A stretch of DNA of 64,000 bases from Spirosoma oryzae (GCF_003002825.1 NZ_PVTE01000006.1:186001-250000), one strand, 5' to 3'; shown: positions 41,934-51,997, counted from the stretch's first letter. The notes: generated by a model not told the origin, from the letters alone. Numbers and translations: made by a program.

Positions 41934-43007
41934 TTAGTTGATCGATACCGAGCCCACACTGGCCGAGATGTCGACAGGAATGCCACCGCCGTTCAGCCGA
42001 CCCCGTACGCGGTCTTTCTGGATGTCGCCGTCGAAGTTCCGCAGGTTGGGCAGGTTGACCCGGTTGCCACTCAGGTTAAGCGTCAGTCCCTTGTTGAGCG
42101 GCATCTGGACGTGTACGCTACCCACGCTGGTGTTCAGTTTGACGTGTTTGCCAAGTTCGGCCAGGCTTACGTCGATGGAACCGGCGCTGGTGCTGGCGTC
42201 GATACTACCGGCAATGTCCGACAGCCGAACCGACCCCCCCGAAGTGCTGGCAATAATGTCACCGTCGATGTGATTGCCCCGCACGCTGCCACCGCTGGTC
42301 TGCGCGTCGATGTCGCCTTTCAAGTCGTCCAGGTTGATGCTGCCCCCCGATGTGTGCAGCCGCATTTTACCCGATGAAGCGCGGGCTTCGATCGAACCGC
42401 CTGACGTTTGCAGGTCAAGACCACCGTCGCGTTCGGTCTGGTTGCAGCGGTTCATGTGAATGCTGCCGCCGGATGTCTGCCCGTTCAGGCTCCCCTGAAT
42501 ATCGTCGATGTGCAGACTACCCCCGCTGGTGCGGAACCGCTGATTCCCCGTCAGCGCCGACAGGTGAATGCTGCCCCCCGAGGTACGCATGTCCGACGAT
42601 ACCCGCCGTGGGGTGTAGAATACAAAGCTGATGCTCACCGAGCGCTTCCAATCGTTGTTGTTGTTGCTGCGTCGTTTAGCGGTGGCCACGAGGGTACTAC
42701 CTTCCTGCGCAATGGTGATGTCGTAGTCTTTCAGGCGCTCTTCGATCTCCGCTTTGTCGAGTTCGTTGCGCCCATTCCAGTTGTTGGGTCGAACAAACAT
42801 CTCAACTTTTGCGCCCTGACCCGAGCCGCCTTCGATGGTCAGACTACCACCCGACGTTTCGGCCTTTACGGCGTTGACAGTGCCCGAGAAATTTTTCGTC
42901 AGATAAGGGGTATCCCGTCCGTCGCGGATGCGGGTAGTGGGCGTAAAGGCAGACAGCGACAGGGCGCCGGCCGTGAGTAGGGATAGTAGGAAGTAATTGC
43001 GGGTCAT
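41934..43007 (-). CDS. Exported DUF4097-type beta-helix repeat protein
   Basis: 357 residues. Signal peptide (MTRNYFLLSLLTAGALSLSA). The body is a run of about ten repeats of 17-23 residues each opening with TSGGS or a close variant (for example RTSGGSIHLSALTGNQRF, RTSGGSLHIDDIQGSLNGQ, TSGGSINLDDLKGDIDAQ), with later copies changing to TSAGS and TSVGS. A repeating beta strand and turn, consistent with a beta-helix or beta-sheet stack. Family knowledge: DUF4097/DUF4098 adhesin-like proteins; function unknown, often envelope-stress associated. Has its own terminator. Confidence 0.87.
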   Translation of the reverse strand: MTRNYFLLSLLTAGALSLSAFTPTTRIRDGRDTPYLTKNFSGTVNAVKAETSGGSLTIEGGSGQGAKVEMFVRPNNWNGRNELDKAEIEERLKDYDITIAQEGSTLVATAKRRSNNNNDWKRSVSISFVFYTPRRVSSDMRTSGGSIHLSALTGNQRFRTSGGSLHIDDIQGSLNGQTSGGSIHMNRCNQTERDGGLDLQTSGGSIEARASSGKMRLHTSGGSINLDDLKGDIDAQTSGGSVRGNHIDGDIIASTSGGSVRLSDIAGSIDASTSAGSIDVSLAELGKHVKLNTSVGSVHVQMPLNKGLTLNLSGNRVNLPNLRNFDGDIQKDRVRGRLNGGGIPVDISASVGSVSIN

Positions 43008-43371
43008 GGCGTTGTAGGTTTGATGCGTTATGGATGCAAGTCCGGCTCAAAACGTTGCGTGTCGTCGTAGAAATTTTGTCTTGAGCAGTTTAATACTACG
43101 TGCCAATGGTCGTGCCAAAGAGGTAACGAGTTGATGGTTAGGTGGTTGGCTGTGTTGGTCTGTGTCCGTTTTTGAACAGGCTGGACAGGCTGCGTCCAAT
43201 CGCGAACGGACTGCCCAAAGCGTGGTAGCGAGCAATGCCGTACCAGCTAGTGCATAGATTATCGCGCTGGTGTAACCTTACCGGGAAATGATAGTCACAA
43301 TGAGTATGTAGCGAAAGCATCGGTATGTTGGGTTGAACCAACCGGACTAGCGAGCGCATTGGCGAAAACCT
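43008..43371. other. Gene-free interval upstream of the DUF4097 gene
   Basis: About 360 bases with no ORF I would defend (a 73-codon minus-strand frame at 43138-43359 has no recognisable product). No TAnnTTTG element was found for the DUF4097 gene. I see no strong repeat. Confidence 0.5.
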
Positions 43372-43731
43372 ATGACGATAAAAACAACCATACTTATCAA
43401 CGAATTACGACAGGGGGCCGAGCTGCAACCACAGCATGTTCTGACGAACTGGGCCGAATCGATAGAACGATTGCACCTTGAGTTTGATCGACTCAATGCC
43501 TGCGCAATGAAGCTCATCACGGAAAGACCTGCGAAGGCGTACACGGGATTATGTCCTGTTTCCCAGATTTTCCAGTTGCTGAAAGACATGAACTGGCAAC
43601 TGACCCAACTGCTGGAGCGTGCGGACGACCTGCCAAACCTGACGGATCTGTCAGCGCATACAGTATTGATCAATGCCCTGACAACGCGGGCTGCAATTGT
43701 GATTCAACTCGTCAACTGGCCTGCGTCGTAA
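43372..43731 (+). CDS. Orphan hypothetical protein
   Basis: 119 residues, ATG start, no signal peptide. Leu-rich and helical: TTILINELRQGAELQPQH, NWAESIERLHLEFDRLNAC, VSQIFQLLKDMNWQLTQLLE. It is the only + strand gene between 36.9 and 47.3 kb, flanked by a minus-strand gene on each side. No family recognised. The opposite strand of the same interval is also open, so coding status rests on its helical, protein-like composition. Confidence 0.5.
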   Translation: MTIKTTILINELRQGAELQPQHVLTNWAESIERLHLEFDRLNACAMKLITERPAKAYTGLCPVSQIFQLLKDMNWQLTQLLERADDLPNLTDLSAHTVLINALTTRAAIVIQLVNWPAS

Positions 43732-43846
43732 AACGTCTCAAGCAAGCCTGTGATTAGCTGCGCACCCCGGTGCATCAGACCCGCCCATGCTGTTTGTCCA
43801 TCAGCGGAGTGGGGCCTTGGTACGGTGGCGGGCCCGTGCCAGTAGA

Positions 43847-46800
43847 TCAGGGTTTGGTCAAGAGTGTTTCCAGCGAATAGACCGTACCATTCTTGATAAC
43901 CATTTCCACGTTCCAGGCGTCGCGGATGTGGGTAAGTGGATCACCGTCGACAATGACCAGATCAGCCAGTTTGCCTGCTTCGAGCGAACCCAGATCCCGA
44001 CTGACGCCGACTGCTTCGGCGGCCCAGAGGGTGGCCGAGCGCAGGGCTTCGTAAGGCGTCAGTCCGGCGTCGACAAAGGTCTGTAACTCCGTATGCAGAC
44101 TCATCCCGTACGGTACAAACGGGCTATCGGTACCCGTCGTGACATGCGCCCCCGCACCAATCAGCGTTTTAACGGTCTTTTGCAGGTTACCGAAATTGCT
44201 CAGGTAACCCGGATTGATTTTGGTGACCTGCGCGGCCCCGGCCTGTAGCGCGTTGGTGAAACTTTCGGAATAGAATGCCTTATATTGTTTGTTCTCGAAA
44301 AAATTAGGGTCGCGCCCAGCCACTACGTAGAAGCCTCCCTGTAGTGAAGCTGTGGGCGTGATATTCATGCCTGATTTGGCAATGAGTTGAATGACGTCCT
44401 GATAAGTGCGGTTCATGGCCGAAATTTTGGGTGAATACCCCCGTCGACTCGTACCGCCGATGTGCTCAACGGCGTCGACTTCGTAGCGCATGGCCGGGTA
44501 AATTTCGTGCGATGAAACGGGCATGCCGTGGGCGTGGGCAAAGCTCGTGATGCGCTGTTGCAGGGCATCGGGCATGCGGACGTAGGTTTTTATCAGGTCG
44601 AAGTCCAACCGCACGGATCGGTTCAGTTCACGGTCGAGCTGTTCGGGCGACGAGATACTGGTGGCCAGTCCGTAATAGATGCGGGTGCCGTCGGTCAGGC
44701 CACCGGTAAAGAACTGACGCGGCCCCGCCCGGCGATTGCTGGCCCACGACTCCTTTCGTTCGAGGGCGTCGTACGGATCGGCACCGGGTTCGCGCACGGA
44801 GGTAATGCCGTACGACAGCCACAACCGCCCCTGCTGTTCGCCCGACATCGCGCTTTGGTGCGAATGCATTTCAAACAGACCGGGAATGATTGTCTTGGTT
44901 GATGCGTCGATGACCCGGCCCGCCCGGCTGGCCCGGTGCGGTTCGATCGCGCGAATCCGGTTACCATCGATCAGAATGTCGACGTTGGTGCGGTATGTCG
45001 CCGAACGGCCGTCGAACACGCGCCCGGCATGAACGACCAATGAGCTGGTGGGGTTGGCGGGCTGCCATGTAAACTGCATCGGTACGGTTTCGGTCCGGTT
45101 ATCGGCCAGGTACACCTGCCGTAGCGTGTCGGTGGCCAGATACAGCAACCGTTGCGAGTCGCCCGACCAGGTAGGTGAGTCGGCCAGTTCGGTCGTTAAC
45201 TGCCGGGGCTTGCCGGTGATCGTACCGGTTTTGTCGGTGGGCGAAAGCCAAAGCAGCCCATCCTGGATGTACGCCATCCAGCGACCGTCGGGCGACCAGA
45301 CCGGGCCGTTTTTGCCCCGCGTGCCGAGCGAATGTTCGGGGGTGGGCGTTACGTGCCGGTCGGCGGACCCATCGGCCGCTCCGTCGACACTGACGAGCGT
45401 GATTTCGTTGACCCCTTCGCGGTAGCGCGATGAATACACGTCCAGCGCTGACATGGCAATGGTCCGGCCGTCGGGTGACCAGCTTGGCTGACTCGGCACA
45501 AACATCGACTCGTGCTGCTTATCGATCTTACCCGTCGATACATCGACGGTGTGCAGCGTACCCCGCCCCCACATGTTGCGGGCGTCGCCCTGATAGAAGG
45601 CGATGCGTTTGCCGTCGGGCGACCAGCTCGGGAAGTTGATGTCGTCGGGCAGATCGACCAGCCGCTGATCCTGTCCTTTTTTTAGGTCGCGCACCCACAA
45701 ATCCATATTGCCCTGTCGGTCAGACGTAAACGCCAGTTGTGACCCGTCGGGCGACCAGATGGGGTCGGCTTCGAGGTAGGCGTCGTTGGTGAGGGGTTGC
45801 GGTTTGGGGGTACCGATCGTCAACAGCCACAGGTCGCCGAGGGCTGCAAACACAATCCGCTTTCCATCGGGCGATAGGGTGGGGCCTTTGATGCCGCGCA
45901 CCGGCCGGGCGGCTGTCGAGCTGAAGTCGTAGGTTTTGCGTTTGTAGGGTGTTCGACCCAACACGACCGTGGCCTGAAACGGAATGACTGTTGCGCCGGA
46001 TTGCCCCAGTTTCTGCCGTTTCAGTTGCCCATCGGCGGTGTATAGGTATTCGGTGGGTGAAAACCAGGTGGCCCGAAACGGAAACACGTCTTCGGCGGAT
46101 GTGGATACGGTAACCGGCTTGGCTCCGTCGACCGCTACACTGAACAGGCCACTCTGCTCTTTCGTCAGTGCGTTGTACAGGAGTTGTTTGCCATCGGGTG
46201 AAAAGGCCGGAGCGGCCAGCTTTGCCGTCGTGCCGTAGACCAGCTGTTCCTTCCCGTCGGCCGTCAGGCGGTACAGGCCGGGTGCGTCGGGGCGTTCCGA
46301 GACGAACGCGATCTGCGTACCGTCAGACGAAAAGGCCGGATTGTAATCGTTGGCTCCGTTGTTTGTTAGCTGGGTCAGCTTTCCATCCGCAAGGGTCAGC
46401 CGCCAGATGTCGTAGTTGCCGCTGCGGTCCGACGAAAACACGATCGACTTTCCATCGGGCGACCAGTGCGGTTCGCGGTCGTCGTACACACCCGTCGTCA
46501 GTTGCTTTCGCGTTCGGCCGGTTTTATCAACCATCCAGAGGTGATAACGACCATCCCAGAACGCATGAAAGACGACCCGGCTGCCATCGGGCGACCAGGC
46601 TGGTTGTCGACAGTCGCCGAGGGCGTCGGTGATGGGGCGGGCCGTACCACCCCGGCTCGGTACAAGCCAGATCGTGCCCTGCAAATCGGTAGCGATGGTG
46701 CTGCCGTCGGGCGACAGGGCTGCGGCCATGTTGGTGCCTTCCGTAACCGTAACCCGTAGCGAGTCGGCGCCCACAGCCTGACAAGCCGAGCCTGCCATCA

Positions 46801-46864
46801 GTGATAATGTCAACCAGCACAGTAGCATACTGGGTTGGCGGGTGAAAGCAGCCAGTTGATTCAT
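43847..46864 (-). CDS. Exported amidohydrolase fused to a WD40-like/TolB-type beta-propeller
   Basis: 1005 residues with a signal peptide (about 1-33). Residues about 40-600 carry repeated WSPDG motifs (for example PAWSPDGSRVVFHAFWDG, HWSPDGKSIVFSSDRSG, PIWSPDGSQLAFTSDRQG), the PD40 propeller. Residues about 640-1005 are an amidohydrolase: IIPGLFEMHSHQSAMSG with the HxH metal pair, LIKTYVR with the Lys, HAHGMPVSSHEIYP, and TTGTDSPFVPYG with the catalytic Asp. Predicted periplasmic or secreted hydrolase of an amide or cyclic substrate; the exact substrate is unknown. Divergent from susC across 426 bases. Confidence 0.9.
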   Translation of the reverse strand: MNQLAAFTRQPSMLLCWLTLSLMAGSACQAVGADSLRVTVTEGTNMAAALSPDGSTIATDLQGTIWLVPSRGGTARPITDALGDCRQPAWSPDGSRVVFHAFWDGRYHLWMVDKTGRTRKQLTTGVYDDREPHWSPDGKSIVFSSDRSGNYDIWRLTLADGKLTQLTNNGANDYNPAFSSDGTQIAFVSERPDAPGLYRLTADGKEQLVYGTTAKLAAPAFSPDGKQLLYNALTKEQSGLFSVAVDGAKPVTVSTSAEDVFPFRATWFSPTEYLYTADGQLKRQKLGQSGATVIPFQATVVLGRTPYKRKTYDFSSTAARPVRGIKGPTLSPDGKRIVFAALGDLWLLTIGTPKPQPLTNDAYLEADPIWSPDGSQLAFTSDRQGNMDLWVRDLKKGQDQRLVDLPDDINFPSWSPDGKRIAFYQGDARNMWGRGTLHTVDVSTGKIDKQHESMFVPSQPSWSPDGRTIAMSALDVYSSRYREGVNEITLVSVDGAADGSADRHVTPTPEHSLGTRGKNGPVWSPDGRWMAYIQDGLLWLSPTDKTGTITGKPRQLTTELADSPTWSGDSQRLLYLATDTLRQVYLADNRTETVPMQFTWQPANPTSSLVVHAGRVFDGRSATYRTNVDILIDGNRIRAIEPHRASRAGRVIDASTKTIIPGLFEMHSHQSAMSGEQQGRLWLSYGITSVREPGADPYDALERKESWASNRRAGPRQFFTGGLTDGTRIYYGLATSISSPEQLDRELNRSVRLDFDLIKTYVRMPDALQQRITSFAHAHGMPVSSHEIYPAMRYEVDAVEHIGGTSRRGYSPKISAMNRTYQDVIQLIAKSGMNITPTASLQGGFYVVAGRDPNFFENKQYKAFYSESFTNALQAGAAQVTKINPGYLSNFGNLQKTVKTLIGAGAHVTTGTDSPFVPYGMSLHTELQTFVDAGLTPYEALRSATLWAAEAVGVSRDLGSLEAGKLADLVIVDGDPLTHIRDAWNVEMVIKNGTVYSLETLLTKP

Positions 46865-46917
46865 TGTGGAGGGCGGTTAGTCGTTACGGGATTGAGTTGG
46901 CACACAAAGTGACTGGT

Positions 46918-46947
46918 CAAAAGTAAAAACCGGGCCCGTCGATGCAA
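46918..46947 (-). promoter_or_regulatory. Promoter of the amidohydrolase gene
   Basis: Minus strand: TTG (46945-46947), 19-base spacer, TACTTTTG (46918-46925), a full TTG-N19-TAnnTTTG match about 54 bases before the ATG. Confidence 0.7.
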
Positions 46948-47082
46948 TGAAAATTGCGAAGTTTTTAATGATTATATTCTGGTATTAGCTGTTTAAAGAC
47001 AATTATATTTTGATGTATGCCTTTAAAGTTATAACAAAATTCTAAAATAATATGAAAGATAGAATATTGTATGGTTTGCATA

Positions 47083-47113
47083 TTGACAGGAGGTTGGTCG
47101 ACTATTAAGTTTG
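47083..47113 (+). promoter_or_regulatory. Promoter of susC
   Basis: TTG (47083-47085), 20-base spacer, TAAGTTTG (47106-47113), matching the Bacteroidota consensus. The start codon is 178 bases further, so the mRNA has a long leader. Confidence 0.65.
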
Positions 47114-47290
47114 GATTAAACCGATAGGGCGCACTGTCGACGCCCGCTGCCCGCTGCTTTCCGGATAACCACTGCGACTTGCGTTTTCGAGTCGCCGGGT
47201 ACCACCTTGTCTTTTCAACCGGCTGGCCGTTGCTGATCGCTTACCGCTTCACCTATCAATTTTAGTGTGTTTCTAACCTGAATTCAATCT

Positions 47291-50200
47291 ATGAAGAATC
47301 GTTTACTACTTGCTATGCTGGTCTTTGCGTTGGCCGTCCCGGTGCGGGGGTGGGCGCAGGGCCGAACGATCAAAGGCGTGGTCACGTCCGGCGAAGACAA
47401 TGCTGCCCTGCCGGGGGTAAACGTGGTTATTAAAGGGACCACGACCGGTGCTTCGACCAATGCAGAAGGGGCCTACACGATCACGGTACCGGCCAATCAG
47501 CTTCGTAATGGGGCGCTGGTGTTTTCGTTTATCGGCATGAAAACGCTGGAGGTGCCAATGGGTAACCAAAGCACGATCAACGTCAAGCTGCAACGCGACG
47601 AAACCTCACTCGATGAAGTAATCGTCAGCGCCCTGGGATTCAAGGAAAACGCGGATAAACTGGGGGCGACGGCGTCCAAGATTGACGCTAAAGACATCGT
47701 GCGGTCGGGCGAAACGGGCGTCATCAACGGTATGGCTGGGAAAGCCGCCGGGGTACTCATCACGCGGTCGGCGGGTGATCCCGGCGCGGGGTCGTACATT
47801 CAGATTCGCGGACAGAACACCATCACCGGCTCGACACAGCCGCTGGTTATTGTCGACGGTATTCCAATCAGTAATTCGACGCTGGGCGATGGGTCGTCGG
47901 GCGTAACGCAGCAGTCGCGCCTGAACGATATCAACCCCGACGATATCGCGTCGATGCAGATTCTGAAGGGCGCATCGGCTGCGGCTTTGTGGGGGTCGCG
48001 GGCGGCCAACGGCGTAATCGTGATTACGACCAAAAAAGGGAGTAACGCCGACAAGGTCAATATTTCCTACAGTTCGACGGTGTCGTTCGACAAAGCGAAC
48101 CGGCTGCATCCGCTGCAAACGGCCTATGGGCAAGGGTCGGGGGGCGTCTACAGCCCAACGAGTGCCTTTTCGTGGGGTGACAAGATTGCCGCCCGCGCCG
48201 GTGGAGAGGACGTAGTTAATACCACCGGACAGCGGTTTGAAGCCTACAACGGGCAGACAATTTACCCGATCATCACCAAAAATTCGCGCGAAACCTACAA
48301 CGACGCGCGACTTGCCGAAGCCTTTCGCACCGGCACGTACATCGACAATAACCTGGCCATCAGCGGTGGGGGTGAAAAAGGTACGTTCTACCTGAGCATC
48401 GGCGATCTGCGGCAGAAAGGCATCATCAATGGGCAAAGCGATTACAAGCGCAGCACGGTCCGGTTCAACTCCGAACGACGTTTCAACAACATCTTTAAAG
48501 CGACGACCAACGCGACGTACGCACGGGTAACGTCGAACCGGATTCAGCGCAGCAATAGCATCAACGGGTTATACATCGGTATGCTGCGCAGCCCCGCTGA
48601 CTTCGATAGTCGCCCTTATATCGGCAACTACTACGCGTCGCCGACGGCGAGTGCCATCCCCAACCGGCAGCGGTCGTACCGGAATTACCTCGGTGCGTCG
48701 TCGAATCCGGTGTACAACGACCCCCTGTGGGCCATCAACCAGCTGACTAACTATTCGGAGGTCGACCGGTTTATTCTGAGTTCAGAACTGCTGATTACGC
48801 CCGGCTCGTGGTTCGATGTTACGGCGCGGGCTGGTATCGACGCCAACACCGATCACCGCATCACGAACTATCCGGTCAACTCGGCCATCAACAGCGGGCT
48901 GGGTTCGTTCGAAGAAGCCATCTACAAAGAGTCGGAGATGAACGCCGACCTGATTGGGCGGGCCTTCCGGGACTTTGGCAAGAATATTACCAGTACGCTG
49001 ATTGTCGGGTTCAACATCAACGACCGAAAATACCTGAACCTGGGTGGCACGATGAACACGTTTATCATCGCCGACGCACCGCCCAATTTCGGCAATTCGC
49101 TGTCAGCCAACGATCAGCCGTACCGTACGACGACCCACCGGCGGATGGCCCGGCTATATTCGACGCTGAACGTAGGCTTCTACAACCAATTGTTCATCAA
49201 CGCATCGCTGGCGGGGGAGTCCGGCTCGACCTTTGGTAGTCAGACTCAGTCGACGTTCTACTATCCGTCGGCCGACGTAGCCTGGCAGTTTACGCAACTG
49301 CCCCTGTTTCGTGACAATTCGATTCTGTCGTTTGGTAAGCTGCGGGCCTCGTACGGCGTGGTGGGTGTACAGCCTGATGCGTACCGTAACACGACGACTT
49401 ACGTCAATGCGTCGTACAGTAGCTGGGCCAGTACGCTCAGCGGGGCCGGTTATGGCAACGGCGCTTACGTGCGCAGTAGTCGGCAGGGCGACCCGTACCT
49501 GCGCCCCGAACGCAAGACCGAGTACGAACTCGGGGCTGACCTGCGCTTCCTCAACAACAAGCTGACGGCGGGTTTCACTTACTACCGCAACGAAATCAAC
49601 GACCTGCTGCTCGATGTCGCCACCGCTGGTTCGACGGGCTATACGTCGAAATACACCAACGCCGGCTCGATGATGAACAAGGGCTGGGAGCTGGATCTGA
49701 GCTACAACCTGCTGCAAACCAAAAATTTCAACTGGACTGTGTCAGGCAACCTGAGCCGCAACGTCAACACGGTAACCAACCTGGCCGGTACCGACATCAT
49801 CACGCTCGGTGGATTTAGTAGTACAGCGTCGACGGTCGCGCGGGTGGGCTACGCCATGTCATCGCTCTACGGTGGCACGTACATGCGCAACGACGACGGG
49901 TCGCTGACGCTCAACGCCAATGGCTTTCCGCAGGTAGCCTCATCGTTCGGCGTCATCGGTAACCCAAATCCCAACTACCGGGGTGGGTTCGGTACGAATC
50001 TGTCGTACAAAAAACTGTCGCTCAACGTGCTGTTCGAGACGTTTCAGGGGGGCGACTTCTATACCGGTACACAGGGTGTGTTAACGTATTTCGGCACCCA
50101 CGCCGACGTTGGTAACGAGGTTACGCTGACCCAGCCGCTGAAAAACTACGCGGGGCAGACCGTCGCGGCCGGAACGACGGTGCGCGGGGCAATCCAGGAC

Positions 50201-50536
50201 TTCGGTGCCGGTCCGGTCCTGCTCGACCAATCGTACTACACGTCCATCGGGGGCGGATTCAGCACGCTGGTGGAGCAGTTTATTAAAGACGGCAGTTGGA
50301 CCCGTCTGCGCGAACTGTCGCTGGGCTACAGCTTCTCATCGCCCGGTTTTCGCCGGAAGACCAAACTCCAGTCGATTGATTTCACCGTAACGGGCCGCAA
50401 TCCGATACTATGGACGAAGATCGCGGGTATCGACCCGGAAACGGCGCTGAACGGCGCAAGCAACTCGCGGGGACAGGATTATTTCAACAGTCCCAATACA
50501 AAGTCGCTGCTGTTTAGTCTGAAAATCAACTACTAA
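47291..50536 (+). CDS. SusC/RagA-type TonB-dependent outer-membrane transporter
   Basis: 1081 residues. Signal peptide (MKNRLLLAMLVFALAVPVRGWAQG), carboxypeptidase-like regulatory domain (GRTIKGVVTSGEDNAALPGVNVVIKG), plug domain (GKAAGVLITRSAGDPGAGSYIQIRG, DGIPISN, LKGASAAALWGSRAANGVI, a variant of the SusC signature), then about 850 residues of beta-barrel. Imports oligosaccharides or peptides together with SusD, powered by TonB. No glycoside hydrolase or sensor is adjacent, so the substrate is unknown. Followed after 15 bases by its SusD partner. Confidence 0.95.
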   Translation: MKNRLLLAMLVFALAVPVRGWAQGRTIKGVVTSGEDNAALPGVNVVIKGTTTGASTNAEGAYTITVPANQLRNGALVFSFIGMKTLEVPMGNQSTINVKLQRDETSLDEVIVSALGFKENADKLGATASKIDAKDIVRSGETGVINGMAGKAAGVLITRSAGDPGAGSYIQIRGQNTITGSTQPLVIVDGIPISNSTLGDGSSGVTQQSRLNDINPDDIASMQILKGASAAALWGSRAANGVIVITTKKGSNADKVNISYSSTVSFDKANRLHPLQTAYGQGSGGVYSPTSAFSWGDKIAARAGGEDVVNTTGQRFEAYNGQTIYPIITKNSRETYNDARLAEAFRTGTYIDNNLAISGGGEKGTFYLSIGDLRQKGIINGQSDYKRSTVRFNSERRFNNIFKATTNATYARVTSNRIQRSNSINGLYIGMLRSPADFDSRPYIGNYYASPTASAIPNRQRSYRNYLGASSNPVYNDPLWAINQLTNYSEVDRFILSSELLITPGSWFDVTARAGIDANTDHRITNYPVNSAINSGLGSFEEAIYKESEMNADLIGRAFRDFGKNITSTLIVGFNINDRKYLNLGGTMNTFIIADAPPNFGNSLSANDQPYRTTTHRRMARLYSTLNVGFYNQLFINASLAGESGSTFGSQTQSTFYYPSADVAWQFTQLPLFRDNSILSFGKLRASYGVVGVQPDAYRNTTTYVNASYSSWASTLSGAGYGNGAYVRSSRQGDPYLRPERKTEYELGADLRFLNNKLTAGFTYYRNEINDLLLDVATAGSTGYTSKYTNAGSMMNKGWELDLSYNLLQTKNFNWTVSGNLSRNVNTVTNLAGTDIITLGGFSSTASTVARVGYAMSSLYGGTYMRNDDGSLTLNANGFPQVASSFGVIGNPNPNYRGGFGTNLSYKKLSLNVLFETFQGGDFYTGTQGVLTYFGTHADVGNEVTLTQPLKNYAGQTVAAGTTVRGAIQDFGAGPVLLDQSYYTSIGGGFSTLVEQFIKDGSWTRLRELSLGYSFSSPGFRRKTKLQSIDFTVTGRNPILWTKIAGIDPETALNGASNSRGQDYFNSPNTKSLLFSLKINY

Positions 50537-50551
50537 CCCACCCACCCACGT

Positions 50552-51997
50552 ATGAAACGCCTGTATATGACCGGAGTTAGCCTGCTGCTCAGCCTGTGGG
50601 TATCGTCCTGTTCTTCCATTGTCGACAACCTGAACGTCGACCCGAATAACCCGACAAGTTCGACGGCCAGTCTGCTGCTGACGGGTACCGAAATTGCCAA
50701 CATGGCCCTGCAGGAAGGTATGGCCAGCCGCCTGACGACCATCTGGGACGGCTACCTGACCGGAGCCGACCGGCAGTGGCTCGATTACTACAATTACAAC
50801 GTATCGGCCGGAATTTACGACACCGACTGGAACCTGGCGTTTGCGGGTGTCAACGCCAATGCGCTGCTGACCATCGAACAGGCCAATGCGCTGGGTAACC
50901 GGAAAATGGCGGCTATCGCCAAGATTCTGCGGGCCAATGCGCTGGCGACCGCCACCGAACTCTGGGGAGATATTCCCTTCGATCAGGCGAGTAACAACGC
51001 GCTGTACCCTAACCCGGCGTTCGAGCCGCAGGCCACCGTGTACACGAAACTCATCGCCCTACTCGACGACGCCATTGCCGACCTGAATTCGGGGCTGGGT
51101 ACCGTTTCGACGGAGGATATTCACTTCGGGGGCGACGCGACGAAGTGGAAGCAGGTCGCCTACACGCTCAAAGCCCGGCTGCTGACCGATACGAAGCAGT
51201 ACGACGCGGCTTACACGGCGGCAATGAGCGGAGTCAGTGCCTACGCCAACTCGCTCTACGCGCCCCACGGCACAACGGCCAACGTCAATCAGAACCAGTT
51301 TTACACCTTTTTGACGATCCAGCGAACGGGCGATATCTACGCGGTGGGGGCTTACAACGTGGGGCTGCTCAACCCCGCCGGTAAGCGCTACCGGGGCAAT
51401 AGCAAGACCGTTGAAACGGCCCGCTACCGGTTCTATTACCTGGAAAATGGCGTCAATACGCCGGGTAAGATCGAACCCAACACGTCGAGTTCAGCGACCG
51501 CGAGCGGCTTCTTCGCGCAGGCTGCCAGTTTCCCGCTCGTGACGTATCAGGAAAATAGCCTGACGCTGGCGGAGATGGCGCTGCGGAGTGGTAAAGGGTT
51601 TGCTACGGCACTCGGCCATTTAAACGCATACCGGGCCTTTCTGAACGGGGGCGGCTATATCAGTTTGACCTACCTGACAACGGGAACTTACAAATACGAT
51701 GCCTACGTCGCGGCCGATTTTGCCAGCGGAGGTATCGAAAACGCTGACGGGCTTACGGACGACAATGCACTGCTGCGTGAGATCCTGCAGGAACGGTACG
51801 TGTCGTTCTACGGGCAGCACATTGGCTGGAACGACGAACGCCGGACGCGCAACGAAGCCGTCGGGATTAAACTAACGCCCAATACCGGGTCGCAGTTGCC
51901 GTGGCGGTTTATCTATTCGCAGAACGAACTAAACTCGAACGCCAGCGCGCCAAAGCCGTTCCCCGTTACGTTCGACACCCCGGCGATTTATAAGTAA
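50552..51997 (+). CDS. SusD/RagB-like nutrient-binding lipoprotein
   Basis: 481 residues. Lipobox LLSLWVSSC with Cys at residue 20, then NLNVDPNNPTSSTASLLL, the TELWGDIPFDQAS motif and NPAFEPQATVYTKLIALLDDAI typical of SusD-like 2 proteins, and the C-terminal ILQERYVSFYGQHIGWNDERRTR. The protein caps the SusC barrel from outside and supplies the ligand. Co-transcribed with susC. It is followed by a 39-bp imperfect palindrome. Confidence 0.94.
   Translation: MKRLYMTGVSLLLSLWVSSCSSIVDNLNVDPNNPTSSTASLLLTGTEIANMALQEGMASRLTTIWDGYLTGADRQWLDYYNYNVSAGIYDTDWNLAFAGVNANALLTIEQANALGNRKMAAIAKILRANALATATELWGDIPFDQASNNALYPNPAFEPQATVYTKLIALLDDAIADLNSGLGTVSTEDIHFGGDATKWKQVAYTLKARLLTDTKQYDAAYTAAMSGVSAYANSLYAPHGTTANVNQNQFYTFLTIQRTGDIYAVGAYNVGLLNPAGKRYRGNSKTVETARYRFYYLENGVNTPGKIEPNTSSSATASGFFAQAASFPLVTYQENSLTLAEMALRSGKGFATALGHLNAYRAFLNGGGYISLTYLTTGTYKYDAYVAADFASGGIENADGLTDDNALLREILQERYVSFYGQHIGWNDERRTRNEAVGIKLTPNTGSQLPWRFIYSQNELNSNASAPKPFPVTFDTPAIYK

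Larger units (their letters stand above)
46865..47290. other. Divergent regulatory region between the amidohydrolase and susC
   Basis: 426 bases holding one convincing promoter in each direction (46918-46947 minus; 47083-47113 plus) and a strongly AT-rich middle (46950-47080). About 170 bases of the susC transcript lead precede its ATG, with a small nested hairpin (gcgact/agtcgc near 47174-47195). Confidence 0.6.

Noticed and set aside
41780..41986. 69-residue N-terminal extension of the YdiJ-like enzyme
   Set aside because: It runs through the DUF4097 terminator and has no family resemblance.
43138..43359. Small minus-strand ORF upstream of the DUF4097 gene
   Set aside because: 73 codons, no domain, no promoter or terminator, in a gap where frames are open by chance.
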